Positions 53,506-63,463 of a stretch of 64,000 nucleotides of DNA are shown in pieces. How positions within the stretch are numbered: position 1 is the stretch's first letter; each line of letters opens with the position of its first letter. A model generated the notes under the pieces. That model was given only the letters and a program-made list of their open reading frames with translations, did no database searches and had not been told where the DNA came from. The stretch lies in contig JACKNF010000005.1 of assembly GCA_024234995.1 (NCBI GenBank), positions 172,789-236,788 on the forward strand, written 5' to 3'. Source of the stretch: Gammaproteobacteria bacterium. Its GTDB lineage: Bacteria; Pseudomonadota; Gammaproteobacteria; Competibacterales; Competibacteraceae. A program made the position numbers and the translations under genes.

Positions 53506-55128
53506 ATGACAAAGAAACAAAAACTCGAACTCACCTGGATCGGCAAGGAGAACCGGCCCAAGCTGGAGCCGCGCATCCTGCTGGAAGACCCGGCGAAGTC
53601 CTATCACGCTCGCCATCGCGTCACAGCAAGCGACTTCTTCGACAACCGACTGATCTTCGGCGACAACCTGCTGGCGCTGAAGGCGCTGGAGGGGGAGTTT
53701 TCCGGCAAGGTGAAGTGCGTCTTCATCGACCCGCCCTATAACACCGGCAGCGCCTTCACCCATTACGACGATGGCGTCGAGCATTCGATCTGGCTGTCGC
53801 TGATGCGCGACCGACTGGAGATCATCCGGCGGCTGTTATCGGAGGATGGTTCCCTGTGGATCACCATCGACGACAACGAGGCGCATTACCTGAAGGTGTT
53901 GTGCGATGAGTTGCTCGGGCGGGCAAATTTTGTTGCGAACGTGATTTGGCAAAAGCGTTTTTCACCAAATAGTACAGCCATCCATCTTTCAGATTCGCAC
54001 GATCACGTTCTTGTGTACGCAAGAGAAAAAGGTAGTTGGAAGCGAAACCTTTTGCCTCGCACAGAGAAAGCAGATTCAAACTACAAGAATCCTGACAACG
54101 ATTCCCGTGGATTCTGGACATCGAGTGATTTATCCGCACGGAATTACTATTCCCTTGGACAGTACCCAGTGACAGCACCATCTGGGAGGGAAATCCCGGG
54201 GCCGCCGCCTGGTCGATATTGGACTATCTCAAAGGAAAAATTTCTTGAGCTTGATGCCGATAAGCGTATTTGGTGGGGGGCAAAGGGTGACAACCAACCG
54301 CGACTAAAGAGATTTCTGAATGAGGTACGAGAAGGTGTGGTTCCTCAAACAGTTTGGGGTCACGACGAGGTGGGCCATACACAAGAAGCAAAAAAGGAAA
54401 CGCTAGCGTTCAATTCAGATGATGTCTTCACAACACCGAAGCCAGAGCGACTAATGAAGCGAATAGTCGAACTGGCCACAAATCCAGGTGACCTGGTCCT
54501 CGACTCCTTCGCCGGCTCCGGCACCACCGGCGCCGTCGCCCACAAAATGGGCCGACGCTGGATCATGGTCGAACTGGGCGAGCACTGCCACACCCACATC
54601 ATCCCGCGCATGCAAAAAGTCATCGACGGCGTAGACCCCGGCGGCATCACCGAGACCGTGGGCTGGAAAGGCGGCGGCGGTTTCCGCTATTACCGCCTCG
54701 CGCCCTCGCTGCTGGAAAAGGACAAGTGGGGCAACTGGGTCATCAATCACGACTACAACGCCGCCATGCTGGCCGAAGCCCTGTGCAAGCTGGAGGGGTT
54801 CACCTATGCTCCTTCCGACGCCGTGTACTGGCAGCATGGCCATTCCACCGAGCGGGATTTCATCTATGTCACCACCGCCAGCCTGACTCATGAGCAATTG
54901 CAGCAACTGACCGACGAAGTCGGGCCGGATCGCACACTGCTGGTGCTATGCACGGCTTTCCGCAGTCGCGGCGAATTCTCCAATTTGACGGTGAAGAAGA
55001 TTCCCAAGCATGTGCTGTCGCGTTGCGAATGGGGGCACGACGATTACTCCTTGCGAGTGGAAAACCTGCCCAAGGCGCCGCCTAAACCTGGCCAGCAGGG
55101 GCTTTTCGACGGGGAGGAGACGCAATGA
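53506..55128 (+). CDS. Type III restriction-modification methyltransferase (Mod)
   Basis: Beta-class N6-adenine DNA methyltransferase of 540 residues from ATG 53506. Motif IV DPPYNT is at 75-80 and motif I LDSFAGSGTTG at about 332-342, in the IV-TRD-I order typical of Mod. The C-terminal GRRWIMVELGEHC is motif II. It overlaps the Res gene start (ATGA). The middle part (about 53925-54490), where the target recognition domain lies, is distinctly more AT-rich than the flanks, so it looks like an exchanged recognition module. Upstream frame to 53431 is not family-like. The methylated site cannot be predicted. Confidence 0.95.
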   Translation: MTKKQKLELTWIGKENRPKLEPRILLEDPAKSYHARHRVTASDFFDNRLIFGDNLLALKALEGEFSGKVKCVFIDPPYNTGSAFTHYDDGVEHSIWLSLMRDRLEIIRRLLSEDGSLWITIDDNEAHYLKVLCDELLGRANFVANVIWQKRFSPNSTAIHLSDSHDHVLVYAREKGSWKRNLLPRTEKADSNYKNPDNDSRGFWTSSDLSARNYYSLGQYPVTAPSGREIPGPPPGRYWTISKEKFLELDADKRIWWGAKGDNQPRLKRFLNEVREGVVPQTVWGHDEVGHTQEAKKETLAFNSDDVFTTPKPERLMKRIVELATNPGDLVLDSFAGSGTTGAVAHKMGRRWIMVELGEHCHTHIIPRMQKVIDGVDPGGITETVGWKGGGGFRYYRLAPSLLEKDKWGNWVINHDYNAAMLAEALCKLEGFTYAPSDAVYWQHGHSTERDFIYVTTASLTHEQLQQLTDEVGPDRTLLVLCTAFRSRGEFSNLTVKKIPKHVLSRCEWGHDDYSLRVENLPKAPPKPGQQGLFDGEETQ

Positions 55129-57812
55129 ACCGCCATGTAAACGCCATTGCTGGCCGCCTGAGCCTGCGTGACCCGCAGCGCCGCTCACTGGAGGTTCTCG
55201 ACCGCATGACGGAGATTGCTCCGCCTGGCAAGAAGGTCGATATTGCGGCAATGCTGGAAACCATCCACAACGAGTTTCCCTCGGTCACAGACTTTGAGCG
55301 CGATTTTCCCTCGCTCTGCTTCGCGCTCGCCACCGGCGTAGGTAAAACGCGGCTGATGGGCGCTTTCATCAGTTATCTGCACCTGGCGCATGGTATCAAT
55401 CATTTCTTCGTGCTAGCGCCAAACCTGACCATTTATAACAAGCTAATCAACGACTTCAGCGACCGCAATCATCCCAAATACGTGTTCCAGGGTATCGCCG
55501 AATTCGCCATCGACGCGCCCTCGATCATCACCGGCGATAACTACGACCAGCGTGATCCGCGCAGTGGCACGCTGTTCGGCGGCGTTCGGATCAACATTTT
55601 CAACATCTCCAAAATCAATTCCGAAGTGCGCGGCGGCAAATCGCCGCGCATCAAGCGGCTGTCGGAATATATCGGCGAGAGCTACTTCGACTATCTGGCC
55701 GGTCTGCCGGACCTCGTGATGCTGATGGATGAATCGCATCGCTACCGCGCCAGCGCCGGGATTCGCGCCATCAACGAACTGAAACCGATTCTAGGACTGG
55801 AGCTGACCGCTACGCCGTTCGTTGAAACGGCGCGTGGCGCGATACCCTTTAAGAACGTAATCGTCGATTATCCGCTGGGTCAGGCAATGCAGGACGGCTT
55901 CGTCAAGGAACCGGCGGTGGTGACGCGCAAGAACTTCAACCCGGTGGGCATGTCGCTGGAGGAAATCGAGCACCTCAAGCTGGAAGACGGCGTGCGGCTG
56001 CATGAAAGCGTGAAGGTCGAGCTGGAAACCTACGCCCGCGAAAGCGGCAATCCCATCGTCAAACCCTTCTTGCTGGTGATCGCCCGTGACACCGCCCATG
56101 CCGGGCAACTGTCCGAGTTAATCAAGTCCGACAGCTTTTTCGAGGGGCACTACCGCGACAAGGTCATCCAAGTGGATTCGAGCAAAACTGGCGCGGAAGA
56201 AGAGGAAATGATCACGCGCCTGCTCAAAGTGGAGCACACCGAAGAGCCGACGGAGATCGTGATTCACGTCAACATGCTCAAGGAAGGCTGGGACGTGACC
56301 AACCTTTACACCATCGTGCCGCTCCGGGCCGCCAATGCTCGCATCCTCATTGAGCAATCCATCGGGCGCGGCCTGCGCCTGCCCTACGGCAAACGCACCG
56401 GCGTGACTGCCGTGGATCGGCTGAATATCGTCGCCCATGATAAATTCCAGGATATCATCACCGAAGCCAACAAGCCGGACTCGACGATCCACTTGCAGGC
56501 GGTGGTGCTGGATGCGGATGCGCTTGGCCAGAAAACAATCACGGTGGTGTCGCAATCGCAATTGGCCACAAAACTGGGTTTGAAGCCTGCCCACGCGACG
56601 AATAGCACGACAGTAGCCGGGCAGGATCAGGCTCCAGTTTTCGCCAAACCGGAAGAGCAGAAAGTCGCACAGATTACCTATGAGGTCATCCGCACGCTGG
56701 AAAACCAGCCGCAGGCGTTGCCGGCCATCGAACATCTGAAAAAACCGGAAATCCAAGCAGCTATCGTCAAGGCGGTTGAGGAGCAACATCAACCGGCACA
56801 GTATGCACTCGAAGGCATGGGAGAAAAGGCAGACATTGCCACCGTAGTGGCGAAAACGGTCGAGCTAGTGGCACAGCAGACCATCGATATCCCACGCATT
56901 CTCATGGTGCCTAAAGGTGAAGTTAAATCGGGCTTCAAGCCATTCACCCTTGCACTTGCCACGCTGAAGTACCCGGCAGTATCCAACGAGCTTTGGATTC
57001 AGCACCTGCGCACTAATCAACTGGACGTGGTGTCGCTCGGGCATGGCGGTATCGAGGAAGCCCGGCTGGAAGACATTGTAGTCAGCGGCTTGGTGGATTT
57101 CGACGACGTTTCCTATGACGAACACGCCGGCCTGCTCTACGATCTAGCCACCCAGACCGTGCAGCATTTCAAGGGCTATTTGTCCGAAGAGGACACCCGC
57201 AAGGTGCTGCGCTGCTACCAGCGGGATATTGCCCGGTTCATTCACGCCCAGATGCAGGCCCATTACTGGGAGGAGGCCGTCGGTTACGAAGTGAAGATCA
57301 GCAAGGGCTTTACCGAGCTGAAGCAGAGCGCCTACACGGTTTCCGTACAAGAACCGCCCGCCAACTACCGGGTAGAGCCGGTGGACAAGAGCAACATGGC
57401 GAAGTACCTGTTCGGCGGCTTCCAACGTTGCCTCTATCCGGTACAGAAGTTTGATTCCGATGCGGAGCGCAAGCTGGCGGTCATTCTGGAACGCGAGGCC
57501 CTCAAGTGGTTCAAACCCGCCAAGGGTCAATTCCAGATTTACTATCAGAACGGCGTGGATCACTTGGAATATCAGCCGGACTTTGTTGCCGAGATGGCTG
57601 ACGCGATCTACATGCTGGAACCCAAAAAGCGCATAGAGCTTGATGACCCAATCGTCATTGCCAAGAAAGAGGCGGCTCTCAAGTGGTGTGCGAATGCCTC
57701 AGAGCATGCGGCAAGTTATGGCGGCAAGCCATGGCGCTATATGCTGATTCCGCACGACGAGATTGCCGAGAATATTACGCTCGATGGTCTGGCGGTACGA
57801 TTTGGCGGTTGA
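55125..57812 (+). CDS. Type III restriction enzyme, Res helicase-nuclease
   Basis: 895 residues. N-terminal superfamily 2 helicase: Walker A ATGVGKT at 69-75, motif II DESH at 202-205, LTATPF at 227-232, and motif VI-like EQSIGRGLRLPYG. Near the C-terminus a PD-(D/E)xK nuclease signature is visible: PD at 818-819, then E832-x-K834 (YMLEPKK). It forms a translationally coupled pair with Mod. Acts against unmethylated invading DNA. Full length and no lesion seen. Confidence 0.94.
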   Translation: MNRHVNAIAGRLSLRDPQRRSLEVLDRMTEIAPPGKKVDIAAMLETIHNEFPSVTDFERDFPSLCFALATGVGKTRLMGAFISYLHLAHGINHFFVLAPNLTIYNKLINDFSDRNHPKYVFQGIAEFAIDAPSIITGDNYDQRDPRSGTLFGGVRINIFNISKINSEVRGGKSPRIKRLSEYIGESYFDYLAGLPDLVMLMDESHRYRASAGIRAINELKPILGLELTATPFVETARGAIPFKNVIVDYPLGQAMQDGFVKEPAVVTRKNFNPVGMSLEEIEHLKLEDGVRLHESVKVELETYARESGNPIVKPFLLVIARDTAHAGQLSELIKSDSFFEGHYRDKVIQVDSSKTGAEEEEMITRLLKVEHTEEPTEIVIHVNMLKEGWDVTNLYTIVPLRAANARILIEQSIGRGLRLPYGKRTGVTAVDRLNIVAHDKFQDIITEANKPDSTIHLQAVVLDADALGQKTITVVSQSQLATKLGLKPAHATNSTTVAGQDQAPVFAKPEEQKVAQITYEVIRTLENQPQALPAIEHLKKPEIQAAIVKAVEEQHQPAQYALEGMGEKADIATVVAKTVELVAQQTIDIPRILMVPKGEVKSGFKPFTLALATLKYPAVSNELWIQHLRTNQLDVVSLGHGGIEEARLEDIVVSGLVDFDDVSYDEHAGLLYDLATQTVQHFKGYLSEEDTRKVLRCYQRDIARFIHAQMQAHYWEEAVGYEVKISKGFTELKQSAYTVSVQEPPANYRVEPVDKSNMAKYLFGGFQRCLYPVQKFDSDAERKLAVILEREALKWFKPAKGQFQIYYQNGVDHLEYQPDFVAEMADAIYMLEPKKRIELDDPIVIAKKEAALKWCANASEHAASYGGKPWRYMLIPHDEIAENITLDGLAVRFGG

Positions 57813-57905
57813 GACTGGCGAAATAAGCCTGACCACACGTTACGCTAACTGCACATATCCCCAGGGATATCAATGAACAGCGTGGCCCGCTGATGGACAA
57901 AAACC

Positions 57906-57935
57906 CAAACAAAAAGCCCGCAGTCACGCGGGCTT
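57906..57935 (-). terminator. Terminator of ssrA
   Basis: Seven-base stem AGCCCGC / GCGGGCT around GTGACT, followed on the minus strand by TTTTTG. It starts about 35 bases after the mature tmRNA 3' end. Confidence 0.9.
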
Positions 57936-57968
57936 CAGGGTATTTCTGGGTACTGCTGGATGTTGAAA

Positions 57969-58336
57969 TGGTGGAGGCGGGGGGAATCGAACCCCCGTCC
58001 GCAGATCCTCCGCCTTCGGCCCTACATGCTTAGCCTGATCTTTGATTTAACCTTTCGCAACCCGACCGGCAGGGCGGCAAACGGCGGTTCCGGTGAGTTT
58101 TAGAGCCTCCCCCCCGGACAGGTTTGGCGCGAGCTTGTGTTAGTCGACCTCTGAATGCCCCGAAAGGCTCCGGACCTCACAAGCAAGTTCCGGTCAGAGG
58201 CTAGCGGGCTTTAAGCCGCCAGAGCGTAGCTGTCGTCGTTGGCAACTATATTTTACAGCAAGATTAACGAGGCTAGCTGCATCCTCGACATGCGCCTTGG
58301 GTTTTGCAATCCACGTCGAAACCCGGAATCGCCCCC
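57969..58336 (-). ncRNA. ssrA: tmRNA (transfer-messenger RNA)
   Basis: Rescues stalled ribosomes together with SmpB. The 5' end GGGGGCG pairs with the 3' CGCCTCC before ACCA; CCA is encoded at 57969-57971. The 3' T-arm (GGGGGTTCGATTCCCCC) is canonical. The tag frame reads Ala-Asn-Asp-Asp-Ser-Tyr-Ala-Leu-Ala-Ala then TAA, preceded by the usual TAGTT; gammaproteobacteria commonly have ANDENYALAA. Length about 368 nt, in the normal range. Followed by a strong terminator. A possible -10 (TATGAT) lies 11-16 bases before the mature 5' end. smpB lies about 5 kb upstream on the same strand. Confidence 0.98.
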
Positions 58337-58409
58337 TTTGGGTAACATCATATGATAGCCCAATAGCCGGAAAGTTCCATATATTTAACTGGACTCTCCA
58401 GGTTGCCGC

Positions 58410-59522
58410 TTACTGCAAACGGCTGCGCACCAGGACCGTCGCTGCACTCAACGTCACCAGCGCCGTTACCGCCATTGGCCAGGCTTGGGCGGCCACATCC
58501 GCTGCGGGTAACGCTTTTACAAACGTGCCCTGAACGATGATCAGAAAATGCGTCAAGGGAATGGCCTCGGCAACCCACTGCAAGACCGCTGGCATGTTTT
58601 CCACTGGCGTGGCGAACCCCGACATCAGAATCATCGGCACACCGGTTGCAAAAGCGCCTAAGATCGCCTGTTGCTGTGTGGCGCAGATCGAGGAAATCAT
58701 CAGCCCCACCCCCACGATCGATAGAATGAACAATAACATCGTCAGAAATAAGAGCCCCAGGGAACCCGTGAAAGGAATGCCAAAGGCAAACACGCCAGCC
58801 CCCACCATCAACATCCCCAGCGCCGTGCCGATGATCAGCGCCGGCGCCGCCTTGGCCACGATGATTTCTGCCGGCGTCGTGGGCGAAACCAGCAACTGAT
58901 CGAAAGTACCGAGTTCGCGTTCGCGCGCAATGGACAGCGCCGTGACGATGAGGGAAGTAAACATCGCTAAAGTGCCAGCAAGGCTGGGCACAACGAACCA
59001 GCGGTAGATCAGATTCGGGTTAAACCAGTGCCGGATGGCGAGGCTGCCGCCACTGGAGGAAACAGCCGCTTGAATCGTTGCGCCTAGATTACTGGCGATG
59101 TTCTCCACATAGCGAAGCGCCACTTGCCCGGAGTTGGCGCGGCGGCCATCGGCGATGACTTGCAAGGGCGCGGGACGGCCCGCCGCAACGTCGCGCGAGA
59201 AAGTCTCCGGTATGTCGATAGCCAGCAGCACCTGGCGCCGCTCAATCGCCTCTTGCAATTGCTGTGCGTCCAGCGCCGTCACCAAGCGCCCGACAAACGT
59301 GGCTGCGCCGATGCTGGCCACTAGCTCCTGCGACCAGCGCCCGCCGTCACGATCATAAACGGCAATCGAGACGTTGCGCACGTCGAGCGTCGCCGCGAAC
59401 GAGAAGAGGAACAATTGCACCAGCGGCGGCCCGATGAGGATGGCCCGGGCGCGCCGGTCCCGCAGAATACTGAGCAGTTCTTTAATAATCTGCGCGCGCA
59501 GCCGTGACCAGGATAGATTCAT
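58410..59522 (-). CDS. ABC-2 permease (YbhR-like)
   Basis: Membrane subunit of 370 residues with one N-terminal helix, a large periplasmic loop of about 140 residues and five C-terminal helices. Family marks: LRAQIIKELLSILRDRRARA, ALSIARERELGTFDQLLVSPTTPAE and PMILMSGFATPVENMP. Last gene of a four-gene exporter operon and next to ssrA. Confidence 0.92.
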   Translation of the reverse strand: MNLSWSRLRAQIIKELLSILRDRRARAILIGPPLVQLFLFSFAATLDVRNVSIAVYDRDGGRWSQELVASIGAATFVGRLVTALDAQQLQEAIERRQVLLAIDIPETFSRDVAAGRPAPLQVIADGRRANSGQVALRYVENIASNLGATIQAAVSSSGGSLAIRHWFNPNLIYRWFVVPSLAGTLAMFTSLIVTALSIARERELGTFDQLLVSPTTPAEIIVAKAAPALIIGTALGMLMVGAGVFAFGIPFTGSLGLLFLTMLLFILSIVGVGLMISSICATQQQAILGAFATGVPMILMSGFATPVENMPAVLQWVAEAIPLTHFLIIVQGTFVKALPAADVAAQAWPMAVTALVTLSAATVLVRSRLQ

Positions 59523-59525
59523 GAT

Positions 59526-60638
59526 TCAGGCATCCAGGCTCTTGCGGGTCTTGGCCTTGGCGAGGGCAAAGAACACTGCCCCAATGGCCAGCATCGCTGC
59601 CATGTCCGGCAGCATCACCGCCCACACGTCCCCCGCCAGGAAAACGGTCTGAAGCGAGGCAATGAAGTGGCGTGCAGGCACCACATAGGTGATGATGCGG
59701 AGGGGCGCGGGCATCGAGTCGATCTCGAAGAGGAAACCCGAGAGCAGGAAGGCCGGCAGAAAGCCGGAGAAGAGCGCCGCCTGTGCAGCAATGAACTGAT
59801 TCTTCGCAAGCGCTGAAATCATCAGCCCTTGGCCCAAGGCGGGGATGAGAAAGACCGTGGACAGCAGCAGCAAGGTGAACCAGGAACCGCGCAGCGGCAC
59901 GTCGAAGACAAAGACCGCCAGCAAGGCCGAACCCAGTGTGGCCAGCAGTCCTAGCACAAAGTACGGCAGCAACTTGCCGATCAGAATTTCGACGACCCGC
60001 GCCGGGGTTGAAAGCAACGCCTCCATAGTCCCGCGCTCCCACTCCCGGGCCACCACCAGCGCCGTGAGCAACGTGCCGATCATCGTCATGATGATGGCGA
60101 TAGCGCCAGGCACGAGAAACCGGCGGCTTTCGATCTCAGGGTTGAACCAGAAGCGTGACCGCACCTCGACCACGGGCAGCGTGGGTTGCGCAACCCGGCT
60201 GGCCAGCCACTGGGTGATGACGCCTTGCGCATACCCGGCCACGAAGCCCGCCGTGTTGGGTTGCGAACCGTCGGTGATGACTTGCACCAGCGCGCCTGGC
60301 ACGCTGGATGCCAGCCGGCGTTCAAAATCCTGGGGAATGACGACGTAACCCTTGAGCCGGCCCGATACCACGTCACCAGCCACTTCCCGCCGGTCCCGCG
60401 CCGGGGTGACCTGAAAATACCGGGTTCCGCCGAAAGCCGCAGCGAGCGATTGAGCAGAAGCGCCATCCGATTCCAGCACCACGCCAATGGACACCTTGCG
60501 GATATCCAGCGACACGGCATAGGCGAACAAGAACAGCAGGATCACAGGTAACACAAAGGCAATCAGGAAGGTCGAGGGATCGCGGATGACCTGAAGACTT
60601 TCCTTGCGCATCAGTGCGATCAGCCTCCGCCTGTTCAT
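59526..60638 (-). CDS. ABC-2 permease (YbhS-like)
   Basis: 370 residues with the same topology: an N-terminal LIALMRKESLQVIRDPSTFL amphipathic segment, a periplasmic domain, then helices containing ALVVAREWERGTMEALLSTP and LSGFLFEIDSMPAPLRI. It starts overlapping the ATPase gene by four bases and lies three bases before the YbhR-like gene. Two different permeases with one fused ATPase form the transporter. Confidence 0.92.
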   Translation of the reverse strand: MNRRRLIALMRKESLQVIRDPSTFLIAFVLPVILLFLFAYAVSLDIRKVSIGVVLESDGASAQSLAAAFGGTRYFQVTPARDRREVAGDVVSGRLKGYVVIPQDFERRLASSVPGALVQVITDGSQPNTAGFVAGYAQGVITQWLASRVAQPTLPVVEVRSRFWFNPEIESRRFLVPGAIAIIMTMIGTLLTALVVAREWERGTMEALLSTPARVVEILIGKLLPYFVLGLLATLGSALLAVFVFDVPLRGSWFTLLLLSTVFLIPALGQGLMISALAKNQFIAAQAALFSGFLPAFLLSGFLFEIDSMPAPLRIITYVVPARHFIASLQTVFLAGDVWAVMLPDMAAMLAIGAVFFALAKAKTRKSLDA

Positions 60639-62416
60639 GCGGCCTCCTTCCTGGATTGAGCGGCATCTTGGGCATCCACCGCCTGGATCAGATGGATGAA
60701 GGCATCTTCCATAGCGGGTTCCTGGTTATGGCGGGTCCTCGCTTGCGCCTTGAGCGCATCCGGAGTATCAAGCGCGATCAGTTTCGCCCGGTACATCAGG
60801 GCCACACGGTCGCAATACTCGGCTTCGTCCATGAAATGCGTCGTGACCAGAACGGTCACGCCCTTGCGGACCAAGCCATTGATATGCGTCCAGAACTCGC
60901 GCCGGGTAACCGGATCGACCCCGGACGTGGGTTCGTCAAGGAATAAAACCGGCGGACGGTGCATGAGCGCGCAGGCCAGCGCCAGACGCTGCTTATAACC
61001 CAGCGGTAACTCATCAGGCGCGCTGTTGAGACATTTTTCAAGCTGAAAGGTCTGCACCATTTCCGCGATGCGCTCACGCTTCAAAGCGCCCTCTAGCCCG
61101 TAAACCCCGGCAGAGAACTCTAAGTTCTGCTGAACCGACAGCAACCCATAGAGCGAAAACTTCTGCGCCATATAGCCCAATTGCCGCTTAGCCTGGCTGC
61201 TGGCCGTACGCAGATCCAAACCGGCAACCCGCGCCGCGCCAGCGGTCGGGCGCAATAACCCGCACAGCATCTTGAACGTGGTGGATTTACCCGCTCCATT
61301 GGGACCCAGGAGCCCGAAGATTTCGCCCTTGCGCACCTGAAAGCTGACCTGGTCAGTGGCCGTGAACGCACCAAAGCGCCGGGTGAGGCCGCGACACTCC
61401 ACAACAATTCCGGAGTCCAGAGCGACCGGCGCCATCTTCTGCGCGATGGCAGACACGCCACCCGGACCGCCACCGAGGAGATCAATAAACGCATCTTCAA
61501 AACGAGGCGCGACCGGTTGAAGTTCCGCCCCTGCTTTTTTGGCAAAGGCTTCAATGACGTCACGCTGGCTGGCGGTGCGTAAGACGACACGGACCGCGTT
61601 GCCCTGGATAACGCCATCGCACACAGCGGGCAGATGCAAAGTCTCTGACAGCAACGCGCGCCGGTCATGGCAGTGATTCAGGAGTTTGAAGCTGCGATCT
61701 TGCAATCGCGCCGTGAGTTCGCCAGGAACCCCGTCAAATTTGAGAACCCCTTCATTGAGCAGGAGCACCGCTGCGCAGCGCTCCGCCTCGTCGAGATAGG
61801 CTGTGGCCCAGATGACTGCCATCCCTTCATCGGTCAGCGCTTGCACCATGCGCCACAGGTCTTGCCGGCTCACCGGATCGACGCCGACTCCGGGTTCATC
61901 CAGCAGCAATACTTTGGGCGTAGCCATCAGCGCACACGCCAGCCCTAGCTTTTGCTTCATCCCGCCAGAGAGCTGGCCTGCCAGACGCGCGGTGAAAGGG
62001 CCAAGCCGGGTGAACTCCAGCAGCCGATGGAAGGTGTCCCGGTGAACGCGCCGCTCAAGCCCGCGCAACCCGGCGTACAGGCGCAAGTTCTCCATCACCG
62101 AGAGGTCTTCGTAAAGTCCAAAGCGTTGCGGCATGTAGCCGATGAGGTCCGGCAGCGCCATGCTGTCACGTACCGGGTCCAGCCCGGCTACGGTGATGCG
62201 CCCCTCGGTCGGCGCCATCAGGCCCGCCATGAGGCGCATCAGTGTAGTCTTGCCCGCGCCATCCGGCCCCACCAGCCCTGTCAATCGTCCAGGCAGGATA
62301 CGCCCCTGGATACCGCGCAGAGCCTCATTCTTGCCAAAACGCTTGATAACCCCGTTGAGTTCGACAGCCGCCGGTAGAACGGCTGGTAAAGCAGTATTCA
62401 CCCGGTTCATCGCCAT
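60635..62416 (-). CDS. Tandem ABC ATPase (YbhF-like)
   Basis: 593 residues holding two nucleotide-binding domains. Domain 1: GPDGAGKTTLMRLMAGL, LSGGMKQKLGLACALM, VLLLDEPGVGVDP. Domain 2: GPNGAGKSTTFKMLCGLL, LPLGYKQRLALACALM (signature altered from LSGG to LPLGY), VLFLDEPTSGVDP, TTHFMDEAEYCDR. The linker carries FEDAFIDLL. Couples to the two ABC-2 permeases and the upstream adaptor in a YbhGFSR-like exporter. Confidence 0.94.
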   Translation of the reverse strand: MAMNRVNTALPAVLPAAVELNGVIKRFGKNEALRGIQGRILPGRLTGLVGPDGAGKTTLMRLMAGLMAPTEGRITVAGLDPVRDSMALPDLIGYMPQRFGLYEDLSVMENLRLYAGLRGLERRVHRDTFHRLLEFTRLGPFTARLAGQLSGGMKQKLGLACALMATPKVLLLDEPGVGVDPVSRQDLWRMVQALTDEGMAVIWATAYLDEAERCAAVLLLNEGVLKFDGVPGELTARLQDRSFKLLNHCHDRRALLSETLHLPAVCDGVIQGNAVRVVLRTASQRDVIEAFAKKAGAELQPVAPRFEDAFIDLLGGGPGGVSAIAQKMAPVALDSGIVVECRGLTRRFGAFTATDQVSFQVRKGEIFGLLGPNGAGKSTTFKMLCGLLRPTAGAARVAGLDLRTASSQAKRQLGYMAQKFSLYGLLSVQQNLEFSAGVYGLEGALKRERIAEMVQTFQLEKCLNSAPDELPLGYKQRLALACALMHRPPVLFLDEPTSGVDPVTRREFWTHINGLVRKGVTVLVTTHFMDEAEYCDRVALMYRAKLIALDTPDALKAQARTRHNQEPAMEDAFIHLIQAVDAQDAAQSRKEAA

Positions 62417-62418
62417 CC

Positions 62419-63411
62419 CTACCCAGCCGGCGCAGTCTCAACCGTGACGGTGACCGGCATGCCCTGACGCAGGCCCTCATTCGCGCTGGTCACGACAATC
62501 CGCAAGCGATAGACCAAGCTGGTGCGCAGGTCCGTCGTTTCAACCGACTTCGGCGTAAACTCGGCGCGGGGCGAGATAAAGCCGATGTGCCCCTGGTAGA
62601 TTTTGCTGGAAGAATCAGTGCGCACCTTCACCTTGACGCCTGGCGCAATACGGCCCAGATGAGGCTCGCTGACATAAGCGCGCACATAAACCGGGTCCCG
62701 CAGCGACAGGATGTAAACGGCGGTGTGGCTGTCCACCATGCTGCCCGGCTCGCGCACCCGGCTGAGCACGATGGCATCTGCCGAGGCCACGAGTTGCGTG
62801 TCGTCCAGCGCCGTCCGCGCCTGGGCGCGCGTGGCTTCGGCACCGGCCCGCCGCGCCTGGGCGGCGGCAATATCTTCTAACCGGGAACCTTCCTTCTGCA
62901 ACGATAGCGCCTGCTGCGCTGAAGCCAAGGCGGCAGCGGCTTCGTCACGAACGGCGCGCGCTGCTTCCAGCGTCTCTCGACTCGCTACCCTGGTGCTAGC
63001 AAGTTCGCTTTGCCGGCGAAAATCATTGTCCGCCTTGCGGAAAACAGCTTCTGTCTGGCGTACGGACTCTTCGGCGCGCCTGATTTCCTGGGGACGATTG
63101 CCGCGTTGAAGTTTGTCGAGCTCCGCTTGGGCGTGCCGGACGTCAGCCTCTGCGACGGCAAGCGCATTCCGGTACGGTTGGGCGTCCAGTTCCGCCACGA
63201 TGTCTCCCGCCTTCACGGTTGCGCCCTCGTCAACCATCATTTTCAGGAGCCGGCCGGGTTGACGAAAGGCTAATTCGACCTCACGGATATCGACGTTGCC
63301 ATACAACACGAGTGTGCCATCGATTGGGCGGTTTTTGCTATACTGCCAGTAGGTTACTCCCGCTATCAACGCCAATAACACCACCACAGCACCACGAAAT
63401 TTGGCTTTCAT
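62419..63411 (-). CDS. HlyD-family membrane fusion protein (YbhG-like)
   Basis: 330 residues: N-terminal anchor helix (about 7-24), then a barrel-sandwich half (YGNVDIREVELAFRQPGRLL, VDEGATVKAGDIVAELD), a long coiled coil of about 110 residues rich in Ala, Glu and Arg, and the second half (ADAIVLSRVREPGSMVDSHTAVY). It spans the periplasm for the ABC exporter. It is two bases upstream of the tandem ATPase gene, so transcribed with it. Confidence 0.93.
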   Translation of the reverse strand: MKAKFRGAVVVLLALIAGVTYWQYSKNRPIDGTLVLYGNVDIREVELAFRQPGRLLKMMVDEGATVKAGDIVAELDAQPYRNALAVAEADVRHAQAELDKLQRGNRPQEIRRAEESVRQTEAVFRKADNDFRRQSELASTRVASRETLEAARAVRDEAAAALASAQQALSLQKEGSRLEDIAAAQARRAGAEATRAQARTALDDTQLVASADAIVLSRVREPGSMVDSHTAVYILSLRDPVYVRAYVSEPHLGRIAPGVKVKVRTDSSSKIYQGHIGFISPRAEFTPKSVETTDLRTSLVYRLRIVVTSANEGLRQGMPVTVTVETAPAG

Positions 63412-63463
63412 CTACCGATACCTTGTTGCATCGCTGGCACCTGCGCGCACGAAAGAACCGGGC

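Noticed and set aside
53352..57968. Integrase or attachment-site duplication for a restriction island
   Set aside because: No recombinase frame and no second copy of the ssrA 3' end were found in this interval.
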